Both the position numbers and the translations under genes were made by a program. The notes beneath the pieces were generated by a model that saw nothing but the letters and a program-made list of their open reading frames with translations, did not search any database and was not told the origin of the DNA. 64,000 bases of DNA from NCBI RefSeq assembly GCF_027744825.2, contig NC_071343.1, positions 9,570,866 through 9,634,865 of the forward strand. Reading direction: 5' to 3'. Below are positions 38,640-50,944 of this stretch, one piece after another. The stretch comes from Synchiropus splendidus (Eukaryota; Chordata; Actinopteri; Syngnathiformes; Callionymidae). How positions within the stretch are numbered: the first letter of the stretch is position 1; every line of letters starts with the position of its first letter.

Positions 38640-39245
38640 GGGTGACACAGCAGGTTCTCCTCCTTTATAACATCCATGAATCTCACCGGTCGTCTTCACC
38701 TCCTTCCGTTGCCCTCCACTTACTTTTAATATTCTCCATCCGACGTGTTGACTGTCTCTCCTCACCTTATCTGCCCAGTTCAGCCCATCACCATCCGTCC
38801 CAATCTGCACTCCCCTCTTCGCCGCCTTTAATCGCTGACCATTACTCTGTATGACTGATTCCAAACATCTGCGCTCATCTGTTTTCACTACTTTCACTCG
38901 TCCTCCTGCCTCTCTCTCTCTCTCTCTCTTATTTAGGAATGTTTTTCTGTCTTGCTCCTGACCATTTCTCCTGCAGCTTCACCTCCAACTCATGTTCACG
39001 CTCACTCACTTGCACGGCAAGCATCATGGCGCATTGAGATCACTCCATTACCTTATCGGTCAATCTGTCCATAACAATAGCAAACATGACTCCTGCTGTC
39101 TCACCTTGAAGCCCTCCGTCACTCCTACAGCACCACTGTCTCACTGACCACATACACGTCCTGCGCCACCCTCACATACTTCTCTGATGCACCCGACTTT
39201 CTCACACAATACCAAGCTTCCCAAGTCCCCACTCTGTCGTACAGT
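38640..39245 (-). mobile_element. RTE-type LINE reverse-transcriptase remnant
   Basis: Minus-strand translation begins YDRVGTWEAWYCVRKSGASE, then KYVRVAQDVYVVSETVVL, corresponding to the RTE segment YDRVPREELWYCMRKSGVAEKYVRVVQDMYE. Later come VMDRLTDKV and VVKTDERRCLESVIQSNGQR (usually VDEFKYLGSTIQSNGQ). Deletions, stops and a (GA)n expansion (38910-38930 on the plus strand as (CT)n) interrupt it. Inactive. Confidence 0.85.
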
Positions 39246-40098
39246 ATGATTCAAGTATGTTACTGATATTTTAACCTGTAGTTTGTTCAGTTTAAGTAGT
39301 TACAGTGCACTGGTTGACAGACAAAGGTCGGGTCAAAATGTATTGAAAGTTCACTTGCCCTGCTTGTTTCAAGACCAGTCCAAAAATCTCATCCGAATAC
39401 GACCATGTATATGTAAGAGATTTTGGTTTCCATGGCAACCGACGAAACCTTTTTCCAAAGGATTTGTTCAGCTACCTGATTAGATAACTGGACTTGGAGA
39501 ATCATATTAAATTCTCTTGCGGGCCATGAGTGGACTTTTCACAAAACAGACCGGAGTGTGAAATGAACAGATTCCTCACGGTGCCTTTGCTTGCCCCGGG
39601 GCTGCCGAGGAATTCGTCGGCGAGGCGAGTTATTGCTCAAGTGCGGCCGACTCTGAGCATTTGTATGGATCAAGTGTTGCAGCGATGTGCCTGAGGTGGA
39701 GGAGGAGAGGTGTGGAAACGTTAATGAAGGCTTGTGTATTCCTGCTTCGGCGCTGACGGAGACGAATAATAGAAACATAATGATTTGCTCTGAGGAAGGG
39801 TACGGAGGTAAAACAAAGTCCGCGGGGAGACGAGTTGAGAACAGGGATGTCGGTGTCTGTCGAGGGTCTTGCTCTTCTCGGTTTACAAGGCTGAGGGAAA
39901 CTGTGCTGAGAAGAATTAGTGTCAGCAGAATCTCCTCATGAATATCTGGCTGAGCCAGTTACGTGTCCCTTCTTCTCTTCTAAACCTCAAGCACGTGTTT
40001 AGTCGTTCTCATGGAGGGTACAGCTAACAAACTACTGAAGCTAAGCTAGCTGAAAGGTCCATTTATGCTTGCTTTATGTTTGATATATAAAGCAAGCA

Positions 40099-40101
<3 letters not shown>
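39246..40101. other. Intronic, no gene recognised
   Basis: Unassigned sequence. A perfect 11-bp inverted repeat (GCTTGCTTTAT / ATAAAGCAAGC, 9-nt loop) lies at 40067-40097, immediately before a (TA)n tract. Confidence 0.4.
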
Positions 40102-40146
<45 letters not shown>

Positions 40147-40167
40147 TAGAGAGAGAGAGAGAGAGAG
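40102..40167. repeat. (TA)n plus (GA)n compound microsatellite
   Basis: About 20 TA units (40102-40142), a short spacer TGTCT, then about ten GA units (40148-40167). Confidence 0.95.
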
Positions 40168-40500
40168 GACTGAGGATTTCCGCCATCTTTATTTCTTCTT
40201 CGTTTCTCCATAGTGCTACGTATTGGGTTGTAGCAGCGACACTGCCCCCACAGTTTCTGGTGGTACTGCTCCGTTTGGTTTCTCTTGAGGGGACCTCTGT
40301 ATTAAACACTTGCGCTGTTGGTTTAGCATCAGTAGCATGAAAAAGTGATGAAAATAAAATGGAAAAAAGGTGATCATGTTGTGCTTGTAGCCTGTTGGAG
40401 AAAGGTTTTGGGAAGTGTCTTCCCAAGTGGCCATGTGTGGTTTAAAATGGTGAAAGATACTCAATTATGTTGTTGTCAAAATAATTAAAACTGAATACAT

Positions 40501-40976
40501 ATAAGTAACATCCGACTACCTGCTCAACTTCGTACACCTGTACTTACGACCACGACCAGCATCTCACACATCTTCACTCAGCCATTTACCACTACAGTAG
40601 AATGGCATTCGACTTACATCCAATCTGACTTCCAACTGGTTGGTCGGAACCGATCCCGGTCGTAAGTCCGTAAATAATATAAACATTAGCTAAAATTATT
40701 ATGTTCGATTTCTTTATTGTTCTATAATAACAAAATACAAAGAAACACTGTTAAACAAAAATATATTCTCTTGATAGGACGTAACCAAATCATAAAAAAT
40801 AAGTATTTCTGGAACTTGTTTTTAACAGGCAGTTGAAAGCAAATCTCAGATGATTTTGAAAAAGCATTTTTTAAACAAATATTTTCCAATAATTTCAAAG
40901 ATAAAGTCAACCTGATATGACTGTTTTCACTATTACACCAGGTTGTGTCCCTGTCGTGAGTCGGATGTTACTTGTA
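40501..40976 (-). mobile_element. MITE family B, longer copy, inverted relative to 37350
   Basis: Left end TAAGTAACATCCGAC and right end GTCGGATGTTACTTG followed by TA are inverted repeats. The first 170 bp match, in reverse complement, most of the copy at 37350-37610; the remaining 300 bp are absent from that copy. No transposase frame is visible. This is a non-autonomous, probably Tc1/mariner or pogo-type element. Confidence 0.7.
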
Positions 40977-41114
40977 TCTGGAAATTGTTCGAAAATCGTG
41001 AGAGACTTTGGAAAAACTTCTGAATGAGTTGTCAGGTATTCAGTCACAGACAAGTCGTCCAATTTGAGGCCACAAACATATTTGATTCTTTCGCAAATAT
41101 TTCCTGGCATGAGC
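40977..41114 (-). other. Exon-like open segment of unknown origin
   Basis: On the minus strand a strong acceptor-like sequence (TTTTGTTTTGTTTCTTTCAG) is followed directly by an open segment. It reads LMPGNICERIKYVCGLKLDD, then LSVTEYLTTHSEVFPKSLTI and FEQFPD, with ordinary, non-repetitive amino-acid composition. It then runs into the terminus of MITE B. I do not recognise the protein. It could be a relic exon, an unrecognised transposon coding piece, or chance. Confidence 0.25.
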
Positions 41115-42554
41115 CTGAAAGAAACAAAACAAAAGTCAAAGAAAACATTGAAACAATCACCGCACGGCCTCAGCTGCAACTTGTTGTGTAAACAGCAACG
41201 CTCCTGAAGAGCTGGATCTACTCACAAATTCATTTGCTGGCAAAACAGAATGTTTTCTTTCTGATTGTTTTCACCAATGCCGTGCACACATTCCACAGAA
41301 GTTCCTTTGAGTTCCACATGTTGACACCACGCACTTTCAATACAGCTGTAAGGCCAAGACTGTGAAAATCATGTGTTCCACCACCATGGATTTTTACAGA
41401 GCCTTGTCCAGTTTGTTCCCTCTCAACTGGTTGGTATCTGTGGAACACTTATTTACCCTGAAGTCTTGGATAAAGTTGACACACATGCAAGTTGACACCA
41501 ACGGTATCGTTCCCCATGTTGGGTGGGTTGAGCATGTGAAGCTCTCTAGACAACTGGGTGACTAAACCCAAACCGATCAATGCTACTGTACAAATGTTTT
41601 TTCATGACTCACATATTCTTCTTCCAAGTCGAACGATGTTTCTGATTTCCGCTGTTTTTCCTCTACTGCTTCTCATGATCACATCTTGGAGCGACGCAGT
41701 GGGAAAACGTTTCTGGAGCAGTGAACTCATGATCAAACAGTCAAGCTCGACACTCTTTGCGCGCCACCAAGCTGTGCTTGTGTTCAGCAGCCTGCAATTA
41801 ACCCATCGTAGGAAGAGGAGTGATTAATGTTGATACCGCCTTCTTTTCTGGTGATTTCTTGCGCCGTTGTTCTATGTGGCAGTAGGACGACGTAGAGCTG
41901 CGTCTACCCCACAGTGATACAGTTGGCAACATTTTCTTGCTGTGTTTTTGAGGCTCTTAAACGTTGACTGATGTAGTTTGAGTCCTTTATGTTGCTGTTG
42001 TGAATGTTTAGGAGATGCCTTTTTTGGGGGGGGGAAACCCTCACTTTTGTGTGTTACACTGGAGAAAAGGCAACGGTCCAAGCTGTGTGCTGTAGACCTG
42101 ATGTCATTGGTTGTTCAAATCTTGTGTTGTGTATCAGACGCCACTAGACACAATGTCACCGTCTGCTCTGACACAATCAGATTAGCTTCCTCCTCATCGA
42201 ACTAATGCAAACGGAGGGAAGATGAGGGCAACTTTTAGCTCCTGTGTTGACTTACCTCCTGAGGACTCAACAAAATTGATGTTTCAGACAAACACCTGTG
42301 TGTTGAACAGCTCAAGTCTTCAGTGCCACACTTTGCTCCTCTGTCATCTGATGAACCAATAGATGCTGAGCAAAAGTTCTTTTCCCTTTTATTTATTTCT
42401 TTATTATTCATTGTATTTTGCATCTTACTGTAGGACTCATTTTTACTTCCAGTTTCATGTTATTTTTCTAATTTTTCCATACACTTAAGTCGATCAGGGC
42501 TTTTATTTTATATTAACTGATTTTGTTTTTTTGACTTGTTTATTTTTATTTTGT
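41115..42554. other. Intronic, no gene recognised
   Basis: Open frames on both strands (for example 41362-41565 and 41558-41827, +) are unrecognised. A 9-base G run lies at 42026-42034. Confidence 0.4.
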
Positions 42555-42734
42555 TAAACTTCATGAACTAGTGTCCTCATTTTCATGGCCCACTCGATAG
42601 TGGTCTTTACCCTAAAATATTTGGACTCAAATTACTATTCCAATGAAAACGGACATCATTTTAAACCTAGTGCGCCACCTACTGAGCTGAGAAGAAGGGC
42701 ACTGTTTCATGAAGCCTCATCGGCCCATCACTAG
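42555..42734. mobile_element. MITE family A copy
   Basis: The left arm is AAACTTCATGAACTAGTGTC then CTCATTTTCATGGCCCACTC; the left tip is lost. The right arm is GTGCGCCACCTACTGAGC, then GGGCACTGTTTCATGAAGCC, TCATCGGCCCATCACTAG. The intact right tip helps define the family end as CTAGTGATGGGCC. Confidence 0.75.
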
Positions 42735-42865
42735 CACTAAGTTGCATGTTTATGATCACTTGTTGCATTTCTCTTCCTTCCTTATCATTTCATTATACAT
42801 TTTTTATTTTCAGCAAAGTTTAAAAGGATTGGATTGCTACGAATTTATTCTTTCTCACAGACTGA

Positions 42866-43178
42866 GGCTGAAAGTTTTTGAACACCCTTAACATTTCACA
42901 CAATCTCAGATGTTATGAAAAAAAATCTTTCTTTCTTTTTTTTGGTTTCAATAAATGTGGCTGCATTATAAAGTAAGGACACAAACAAATTCAAATAATT
43001 TATTTTTATTTATTTATACCAGAAAAACTAACAAAAAGCTGACTGATAATGTGATCAGAAGAAGTAAATAAAGCCTTACATCATCAAATGAGTATTTAGT
43101 TGTGCATAAATATACCATTAGCGTATGCACTGTACAATGCATTGGATGTTCGAAAACCTTTTCAACCCACCACTGTAG
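42866..43178. mobile_element. Tc1-like MITE (imperfect inverted ends)
   Basis: The left end GGCTGAAAGTTTTTGAACAC and the reverse complement of the right end (TACAGTGGTGGGTTGAAAAG, then GTTTTCGAACATCC) resemble each other. They also resemble fish Tc1-type tips of the form TACAGTGGTGGGCAAAAGTTT. The right tip is flanked by TA. The interior is non-coding and about 313 bp long overall. Confidence 0.55.
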
Positions 43179-45639
43179 TCAACTATAATCGACCAGCAAA
43201 TTGTTGGCAGCTCCATGTGTTGAGTCGTGACAACAGTACTGTCTTTTCCATGCATCTGCTGGAAGATCAGACATGTCTGAGGTCCATTGTGTCCATTGTG
43301 AAAACATGGAAAGTATGGGAACGTTTCTCAATAGATACATCAAAGACTAAAGTTGCCTGATGTACCTTAAACCACGTCTTGAGCAAGTCAACTTAAAGTT
43401 TCCAAACAAAGTTTAATACCATGTGAATTTACATATTTTTTCTTATTGGTATTTACAACACCAACCCATGCATGTCATATACTGACTAGTTGACCAGTTG
43501 TTATGATGAAGTGAATTTGAAACTGAATATTATTACTGTAATTTCTGCAATTTCAGCCTTAGTTCTTTGTCTTTGTCATATTTTTATAATCATTTTTTCC
43601 ACTACATTTTGTGGAATATTCTCAACATCTTTTGATCAAGTATTTCTCTGTTGACATTTTTTGTTCTAGAATAAAATGTATCATAGGTCACATAGTATTT
43701 TGTATAAATTTAGAAAATAATAATAATAAACATAGACCATAAACATTGTCTTTGCGTCTTTAAGCGCTATAGTTTATATTTAAAACAGTGCTTTCTCCAT
43801 AGTTTTTCTAGTATTGATAACTTCACGGGCTTCTCAGGAGACGCACCTCTCTCTGTCGCGTCGAGATCATAAACAAAGCCGAGGAAGTGAAGTGATAAAT
43901 GGTGGCTGTAGGCGAGGCGACACGTGCTCCACCATTTCCAAGCAGGAGGGAGAGTCCGATAGCGGCCGGCGAATAAAAACGCCTCACTCGGCTCAGATAA
44001 CACCTCCATCCGTCTCTTGAAGCGGCTCGTAGTCCGACGCCTGCGCTTCCATTAAGCAGCTGATTCTTCTCCATATCACTCAGGTGCGTGGCTTCTGTGA
44101 ATGTCAATGGAGCCCAGCAGTCAATAAAAGGGAGTGGGCAGAGACAGATCGCTTGCCAATAATCAGTTTCCTCCTGGGTTTGCTGATTCTCCAGCTTAGA
44201 AAATTGAATGTGGTGTGCAGGCGAAGGCGCTAATGGCCGCTTTAATTGTCGCCTGCTGCAGAGGGTGACAGAAAACAGATATTGCGGCGCTCCCTTCGCC
44301 GTTTTCCATCCCACTTGAATAACAGAAAGGAGATGTTAGTTTACCATTCCTTGATTTCACCTGTCTTTTACTGCTGAGGCCAATGAAAACTAGCCAGCGT
44401 GAATCGTTGAAATTCCACCTGCAAATGTGTCGACAGAGCGACTGCTCCTGAAAAGCCGGAACCCAGTTTGTGGGCCGAGGATATAAACCAGCAGCTAATG
44501 GGCGGCAGACTACACAGCTATTTTCCCTTATGAGATCCAGACTTCTGTCTTCCCCAAATCTTCCCTGGGAAATAACAAGTTCTCCTCCCAGTGTAAAACT
44601 GGACGGCCTTGTGCTGTAACCACCCACAGCAATATTATTGAACTGCCAAAAAAATAAAAGTCAACCTGCTGGCTCAAGTTACCAAAAAGATCTGCTTTTA
44701 TTCACACATGTATGTAGCTTTTTCCTGTTAGTGTCCTGAAGTTCACATAGTTAGTCAGCAGGGGTCAGCCTTGATCCAGTTACGGGACAAATAATGCCAA
44801 ACGTTTTTCCGAGACTGTTTCAGCCAACGGATCATTTAAATAACTTCCCATTTCAGTTGTTTCTCTGTTGCAATACTTTGATAAATAATTTATTTTCCTA
44901 CATTTCTTAGGAGCTAAATATTGAAGATAATTTTGGATTTTATTTTTATGTTAAGAACAACAGTAATATTTTTATTCTATAATTATTGACTCCCTTTATA
45001 TAATATATATGCTTGACTGATTTTTTATATTTTCTCAACACAGTTTGGTCTAATAGTATTATGACATTGATATTTTTGAGATAAGAGCGAGAGTAAAGAG
45101 GATCCATTGTCCATTTATTTATTATTATTTTTATTATTTTTATTTTAACTATCAATTTACCTTCAATTCCATTTTCATTTTTTTCTTTTTTTTTAATATA
45201 TTCCTTATAGTTTATATTTCTGTACTCCTTTTTTCCAAAGATAATACAGTGGGTCTCATCGTTCCTTGTAAGACATTGTTTTTCATCTGTTAAGTTTTTC
45301 TTTGTTGTGTTTTGTTTTAAATCACTTCCAAGCATCACCCATCTCGTATTTACTAGCAACGTGTAAAGCTAGTATACTGATTCATTCTTTCAGCTTATTG
45401 AAATATTCTTATTTTCATTTTTTTACGATTATTTTCTTTAATGGTGTTTGTTTAAGGCAGTTTTGATTTCCCTTTAAAAAATATTTTGATGGTAATAATT
45501 AGATTAAACAAATAAAAATGAAAAAAATAATTTAAAAAAAAGGATATTCGTCCTATTTGAATATTGCTTCAGAGGAAATTGAACTGTGGTCACGTTTAGC
45601 GGATTTCTCCACGTCTGTTATGGGTGACAGAGGTAAATT
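43179..45639. other. Intronic, no gene recognised
   Basis: 43840-44630 is a long, unique-looking, relatively GC-rich block with overlapping minus-strand open frames (163 and 143 codons). None is recognisable as protein, and the block is a candidate conserved noncoding element. TTCTTCTCCATATCACTCAG directly abuts GTGCGT at 44083/44084, a weak second candidate for a recursive splice site. 44880-45540 is AT-rich and featureless. Confidence 0.4.
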
Positions 45640-45750
45640 CCAGCTTGAGGACACCTGTGTTCTCTCTGTGTAGTTTGCCTGCGATGAGCTATGCTGTCCA
45701 GGGTGTCCCCTGCTTCTCACAGCAAGTAGCCAAGTTGGGCCTGGAAGTAG
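45640..45750 (+). repeat. Degenerate fish SINE/LINE-tail fragment
   Basis: The words CTCTCTGTGTAGTTTGCC, then GCGATGAGCTATGCTGTCCA, GGGTGTCCCCTGCTTCTCAC and AAGTTGGGCCTGG follow the order of the widespread fish repeat tail (GTGTGGAGTTTGCATG ... GATGAACTGGCGACCTGTCC ... AGCTGGGATAGG). The middle is deleted. Related to the piece at 5460-5600. Confidence 0.6.
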
Positions 45751-47929
45751 CTCACAGACTCTCCAGACTTGTTATTACGTCCCGATAGCAGGTGACAAAG
45801 CGACCAACTGAGAAAACTGCAGCTTCCTAGTGAGCAGGAGCTACATGAGGCCATGCAGAGACTCTATCTTCGGTTCAATACCTCCTGCTGAGACGCTACA
45901 AGACCCAATATCCTCCTGACTGTCGCCACACTGTTTATTTACCCAACAGCAGACGCAGCCAGCAGCGTCGCCGTCACTCTTGAACAATGTTTAGATTGAG
46001 TGGCGTGATGGATGGAATCAGTTTGGCTCCCCTCGGGCGGCTAAAGTGAGCCGCTGGTGTGTTCACGTGACCCCACAGATTGGATCTCAAAGACGAGATG
46101 AAGATGATCCGTCTTCATTTGCGGCGCCTTTATCCATCGCATGTATATTCACTTGATCTCTTCATAGCGTTATGAATATATATCAGTCTCCGGCGACGCA
46201 TCCATCTCGCCGCTCAGATCTGTCACACATCGCTTTAATCAGCCGCCGACATTGATGGGAGCATAAGCGGGGCAGTCTGAAATAACACGCAGCAGAAATA
46301 TAAAACATCGCTCCGCAGCTTTTAGGATGCACAAGCGCAGAGAATATCAAGTAGTGAGTAAACCTTGCTGTGCGGTTTTATGAGCACAACAGTTTGTATT
46401 TTTCTCATGTCAAATGTTTTCAGACCATTTCTAATTTTGTATAGTTGGATTTATGCTAGCAATGGATGGATTGAAAAGCTGCTGTCACACCGTTTGCAGA
46501 TGACATACTATTGAAACGTGCTGTGCTATTCAGCTTACACACCAAATGAAATACTTCTGTGTTGTGGATTGTGCCTGTGTGGAACTCACGGACTGGTTGC
46601 ACTCCCAAATCCCATGTCTGTAAATGTAGAAGACCTACACTTGTTTAAGCAATTTTGTTGTCCTGTCTTCGATTATTTCCCAGCTGCATTTCTGTCTTAT
46701 TTTTCTGTTTTCTTGCTGTGACAAAAAGGTTACTTTAAGGTCTCAATCTTGGTTGTGGGGACCTCTTCAAATATTCATCAGTTTTGTAGTGTGGTATTTG
46801 TGGGTGCCGCTCCATCTCGGCAGTAAACACTGTTTACAATCCGCACCTGTATGTGATATGTCCATTTTCAAAATGTCACATGATTTATTTGTCTCTGTTG
46901 TAATCCATTTTCAATCCGACTGAGTGACTTTTTCAGGACACGTTTTTATGTATTTGTAGAAGAGTATTGCAGGTCAGGTAAAACGTCCTGAAGCACAATA
47001 TTTTCATTGGTTAGGATATCGGTTTCAAAAACATGTGACCCTTCATTTAAGTATTCTGGGATCTTTTGAATAATTCGGAGATCATGCAAAGAGCAGCAGT
47101 CATCTGTGCCATGAATGAGAACATCAAGCCTAACTCCTAAAGTTTCTTTTGTTTTGGTTTGTTTTGTTTTTTTTTAAGTTAATGTGAAGAAACCTTGAAT
47201 AGTAGTGTGAAAAGCCGAATTTAAGGGGAGGAAATGAGCATTTACAGTCACACAACAGTTGCACAAGAGTTATAGGACCACAGTGGAAGGAAGTCACCAT
47301 CTTTGGTTTGAAACTAAAGTTAAATACAAATGGGACAAGACAACAACTTTGCACCATATCTTAATGATCCCAGCTGTGAGCTTGGATTGTTATTGCACAT
47401 ACTGCAGTAGAGCAACATGAAGAGGGTCAAGTGCGAAAGGAGGTGAAATACTAGCCTCAACTTTTGCAAGGAGATAGACAGGACACGTTTCAGAAATCTA
47501 CCGTCATGTACAGATGAGACGCATTACTATAAATTACTATTGACAGAGAAACAAATGGGACAATAGCATTTTTTAACTTTCAGTACAAACATAACTTTTC
47601 ACATTTGTCATGACAGTGTCATGTTACATAGTTTCTCATGGCTGAGAATGAGACATCTATGTTAGGATGAATAAAAACTGGTTTGATCACACATGGATTG
47701 TTTTTTTTTTTTTTTTTTAACCTCAATATCCTCACTGTCTTCATTCAAGAGTTGAACATTTTGTTAATAATAAAAATGCGAGTTCAATTACAAGTATAAA
47801 TATATAGATTTTTTCAAAATTCATTGCGAGGTCGGCCACAAAAAAAACCCCAAAACTTACCAAGAAAATCTTATATTTTCAATTTCTCAAAATAACTACC
47901 AACAGCGATGGGGAGATGTTCAAAAAGAG
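45751..47929. other. Intronic, no gene recognised
   Basis: 45960-46340 is CpG-richer and unique-looking (for example AGCCGCCGACATTGATGGGA), a candidate conserved noncoding block. A long T run lies at about 47700-47718. Nothing coding is recognised. Confidence 0.4.
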
Positions 47930-48121
47930 CACTGATGGGAAGATGAGGTTTCATGAAACAGTGCCCTGAATTTCAGTGGCCAACAGATGGCACTGTCTGC
48001 TGCAAGGTGTTTGACCTTCTAACAATTAATTCAAACAAAACTCATTTCTAAACTGAGAGCGCCATCTAGTGGCCTCGGAAAATTAGGACACTGTTTTACG
48101 ATACCTCATCTACACATCACT
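47930..48121. mobile_element. MITE family A copy, both tips present
   Basis: The left tip is CACTGATGGGAAGATGAGGT then TTCATGAAACAGTGCCCTG and CAACAGATGGCACTGTCTGC. The right arm is GAGAGCGCCATCTAGTGGCC, then AGGACACTGTTTTACGATAC and CTCATCTACACATCACTA. Both ends are legible, so this copy is useful for defining the termini. A-rich sequence flanks both sides, so the target duplication is ambiguous. Confidence 0.8.
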
Positions 48122-49872
48122 AAAAAAAGGTATGACTAAGCAGTAATGAACGATGAAAAGAAAAAACCACAATGTTAGTTGTCTCAGAGCTGTCATTTTA
48201 TTGTCATCGACGCTTACTTTCTTTTCAAGAAAATATCATTTCTGTTTCATTTGCTGCTCTGTGATATGTTTAAAAGTGTGCACCACGCCGCAGTGACTCT
48301 CTTTGACTTTCCGGGAAAAAAATGGAAAGCTGTAATTACCATTCTCTCATTTCTCCCTCGAAGAAAGCTCCTTTCACTTTCTGGATTGATGAGTAACTCC
48401 CACCAGAAAATATTTTCATACCTTGTGTTCGAGAAATTATACATCTCACTGCGCTCAAAATGTTTTCCCAGGGAAGCTGGCTGGTGTTTAATGTAAAGAT
48501 GGGTTTCAGGGCGCAGTGATCAACCACACACTCGGAACGGTGCAGCTGCACTGATACACCAACTTTCAACTCTTTTCTTTCTTATGAAATCTTCCATCTG
48601 GTTTGAAGCACGACAGGGCTTATATCTGTAGCATTTAATTGTATGTCTTGGATTCCAAAACTTGAAAATCTTTCCTGTCTGTTTGATTCTCTCATGCACC
48701 AGCTGGAAAAAAGCACTGTGCTTCTGAGGCAGCTGAGCGTTACTTCTGGTCAATTTATGTTGTATATTTTGTGTTTGGCCCACTACAACAATCCCTTGCG
48801 CCGGCGTAAACTGACCTTGGCTCCAGGCTGAGATAAGGCCCAACAGGTGCGAATAAAAAAACGCCAGCAAGCGTGAACCGAGCCGCGAGAGAAGGAAAGC
48901 GACCTGACGTCGGAGAGGTTTTATCATCCCCCTGCTGCAAGCCCACCTGCCCGTCCAGACCCCTGTGTGGCGTATTAAAATTCATGAGCGACGCAGCTCG
49001 CAGCCACATTTGAATGCCAAGGTTTATGGTGGCGTTCTCCCTCTGCAGGGCTCCTCGGGGAGAAGCAGCCGGAGATTACAGAGGGACGGTGGAGAGAGAG
49101 ACGAGGGATCAAGAGGAGCAGAGTGGGAGAGAGAGAGAGAGAGAGATAGGTGGAGGAGGGAGAGATAACGCAAGAATGAAGAGGAAAAGGTTTCAAGATA
49201 GTGGAGTGAAAAGTCACCTCCGCCTTAAGGCTCACAAATAACACAACTTGAAAATATGTGCCGAGCATGAGCTCCAGCAGGAGGAGAAGCATCTATCACT
49301 CTCTGTGGGGCTTCACATAAAAAGCGAGATGTTCCATCAAAAAAAAAACAACATTTCATTTTGTAGAATTCCAGCACTTTACTACCATTAAGTCCAAATT
49401 GCTCCTTTGTTTGACACTGCTGTGGTCTCAATAGCACGTTTCCAAAGTGTCTGTCTGTTTGTGGAAGTGTCTTGGTGCAAAAGTTGATCTGAAAGTGGAA
49501 TGAAGAGCTGACTGATCCAGATACAGATGGCTGTCTGCAGTGGTTAGACCCAGAAAAATGTCGGAAAAACAATCCAGTCTTACCTGCCTTCCAGTTGTTG
49601 CCAACAACATACTGTTTCCATTCTCATCCATCTCCTCAGTGCTGCCTACATGCTAGCAGATAACGGTGAAGTGAACCTGACCTAAGGCTTCACATGTTGA
49701 CTTTTGTTGGGAGGATGCATTGTCTTACCTTGCGTGGTGCGCGGGGGCGACGTTCGAAAGCCGCTGTTGTTACTGCCTTTTGGATGTTCATGTGTATACT
49801 GCCTTTTGTTCCCATGAGTTTAACTCACAGTGCAAACTTTTTGTTGAGTCAATGCTACATATCTTTCCAAAT
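48122..49872. other. Intronic, no gene recognised
   Basis: 48480-49060 is a moderately GC-rich, unique-looking block with no recognisable exon. A (GA)n tract lies at 49126-49146. Confidence 0.4.
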
Positions 49873-49940
<68 letters not shown>

Positions 49941-49948
49941 CACACACA
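49873..49948. repeat. (GT)n(TA)n(CA)n compound microsatellite
   Basis: Five GT units, about 25 TA units and seven CA units in order, giving a self-complementary tract. It abuts the left end of the MITE at 49949. Confidence 0.9.
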
Positions 49949-50448
49949 CAGTGGTACCTCGGTTCTCGACCACAATCCGCTTTCGAGACGGCCGCTCGAG
50001 AAGTGATTTGTTCGAAATCTGAATCGATTTTTCCCATTACAATGAATGGAAAAAGAAATCCAAAAAAAGAGCTCCAGCCGACAACAGGACATCAAACCCT
50101 GGAGTGAGCGCTCCAGCCTCCGCGGTGTGGAGAGCAAGCACCTCCCCTGTGACCCTCTACCACGGTCCAGTGTGGAGACAGGAAAGGTTTTACACCTCAA
50201 TATGAAGAAAAAACAGTCAGTAAATGTAGCTAATGGGACACGTCTGCATACAGAGGCTGCGTTATACACAATAACAAAGCGCGTTGTGGGTCAGCTGATC
50301 GGTCCGCACACCTTATGTTTTTTCCAGCTTTTTTCGGGGGCGTTCGAGTTCTGGATTTTCGTTCAAAATCCGAAGCAAAATCCGAAGCAAAAAAAATCTC
50401 AAAATTTTTGTTCGAACTCCCCTTTGTTCGAAAACCGAGGTACCACTG
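49949..50448. mobile_element. MITE family C, exactly 500 bp, within (TA)n
   Basis: The left end CAGTGGTACCTCGGTTCTCG and the right end CGAAAACCGAGGTACCACTG are inverted repeats that differ at one or two positions. The element sits inside a (TA)n/(CA)n tract, consistent with insertion at TA by a Tc1/mariner- or pogo-type transposase. Sub-terminal TTCGA words repeat inside both ends. The open frame crossing it is not a transposase, so it is non-autonomous. Confidence 0.85.
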
Positions 50449-50648
<200 letters not shown>

Positions 50649-50944
50649 TGGCTGAAATATTTTTGGGAATTTATTGTTAAAAACAAATAAATTCTCAACA
50701 TTGTTTGCATCAAAGTCAGTAAATAGCAGTTGTTCAAAAATTGAATAAATAAAATAAAATAATGACATCATTAACTTTAGTAGTCCTGTCAATAGCGCAC
50801 AATAGAATGCAACAGTGGACCTTATAGTTTGGTGCCCAGAGACCTGTGGTATGTGTTGGACTGCAGACTCTGTCATGTAAATGCTATATTTGCTTGCATG
50901 TGCATTAACAATCTATTGTTGAATCATACAAGGTTTGTAAGTGT

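Noticed and set aside
43823..44627. Two overlapping minus-strand open frames of 163 and 143 codons
   Set aside because: Different frames, no domains, no exon boundaries that would join them.
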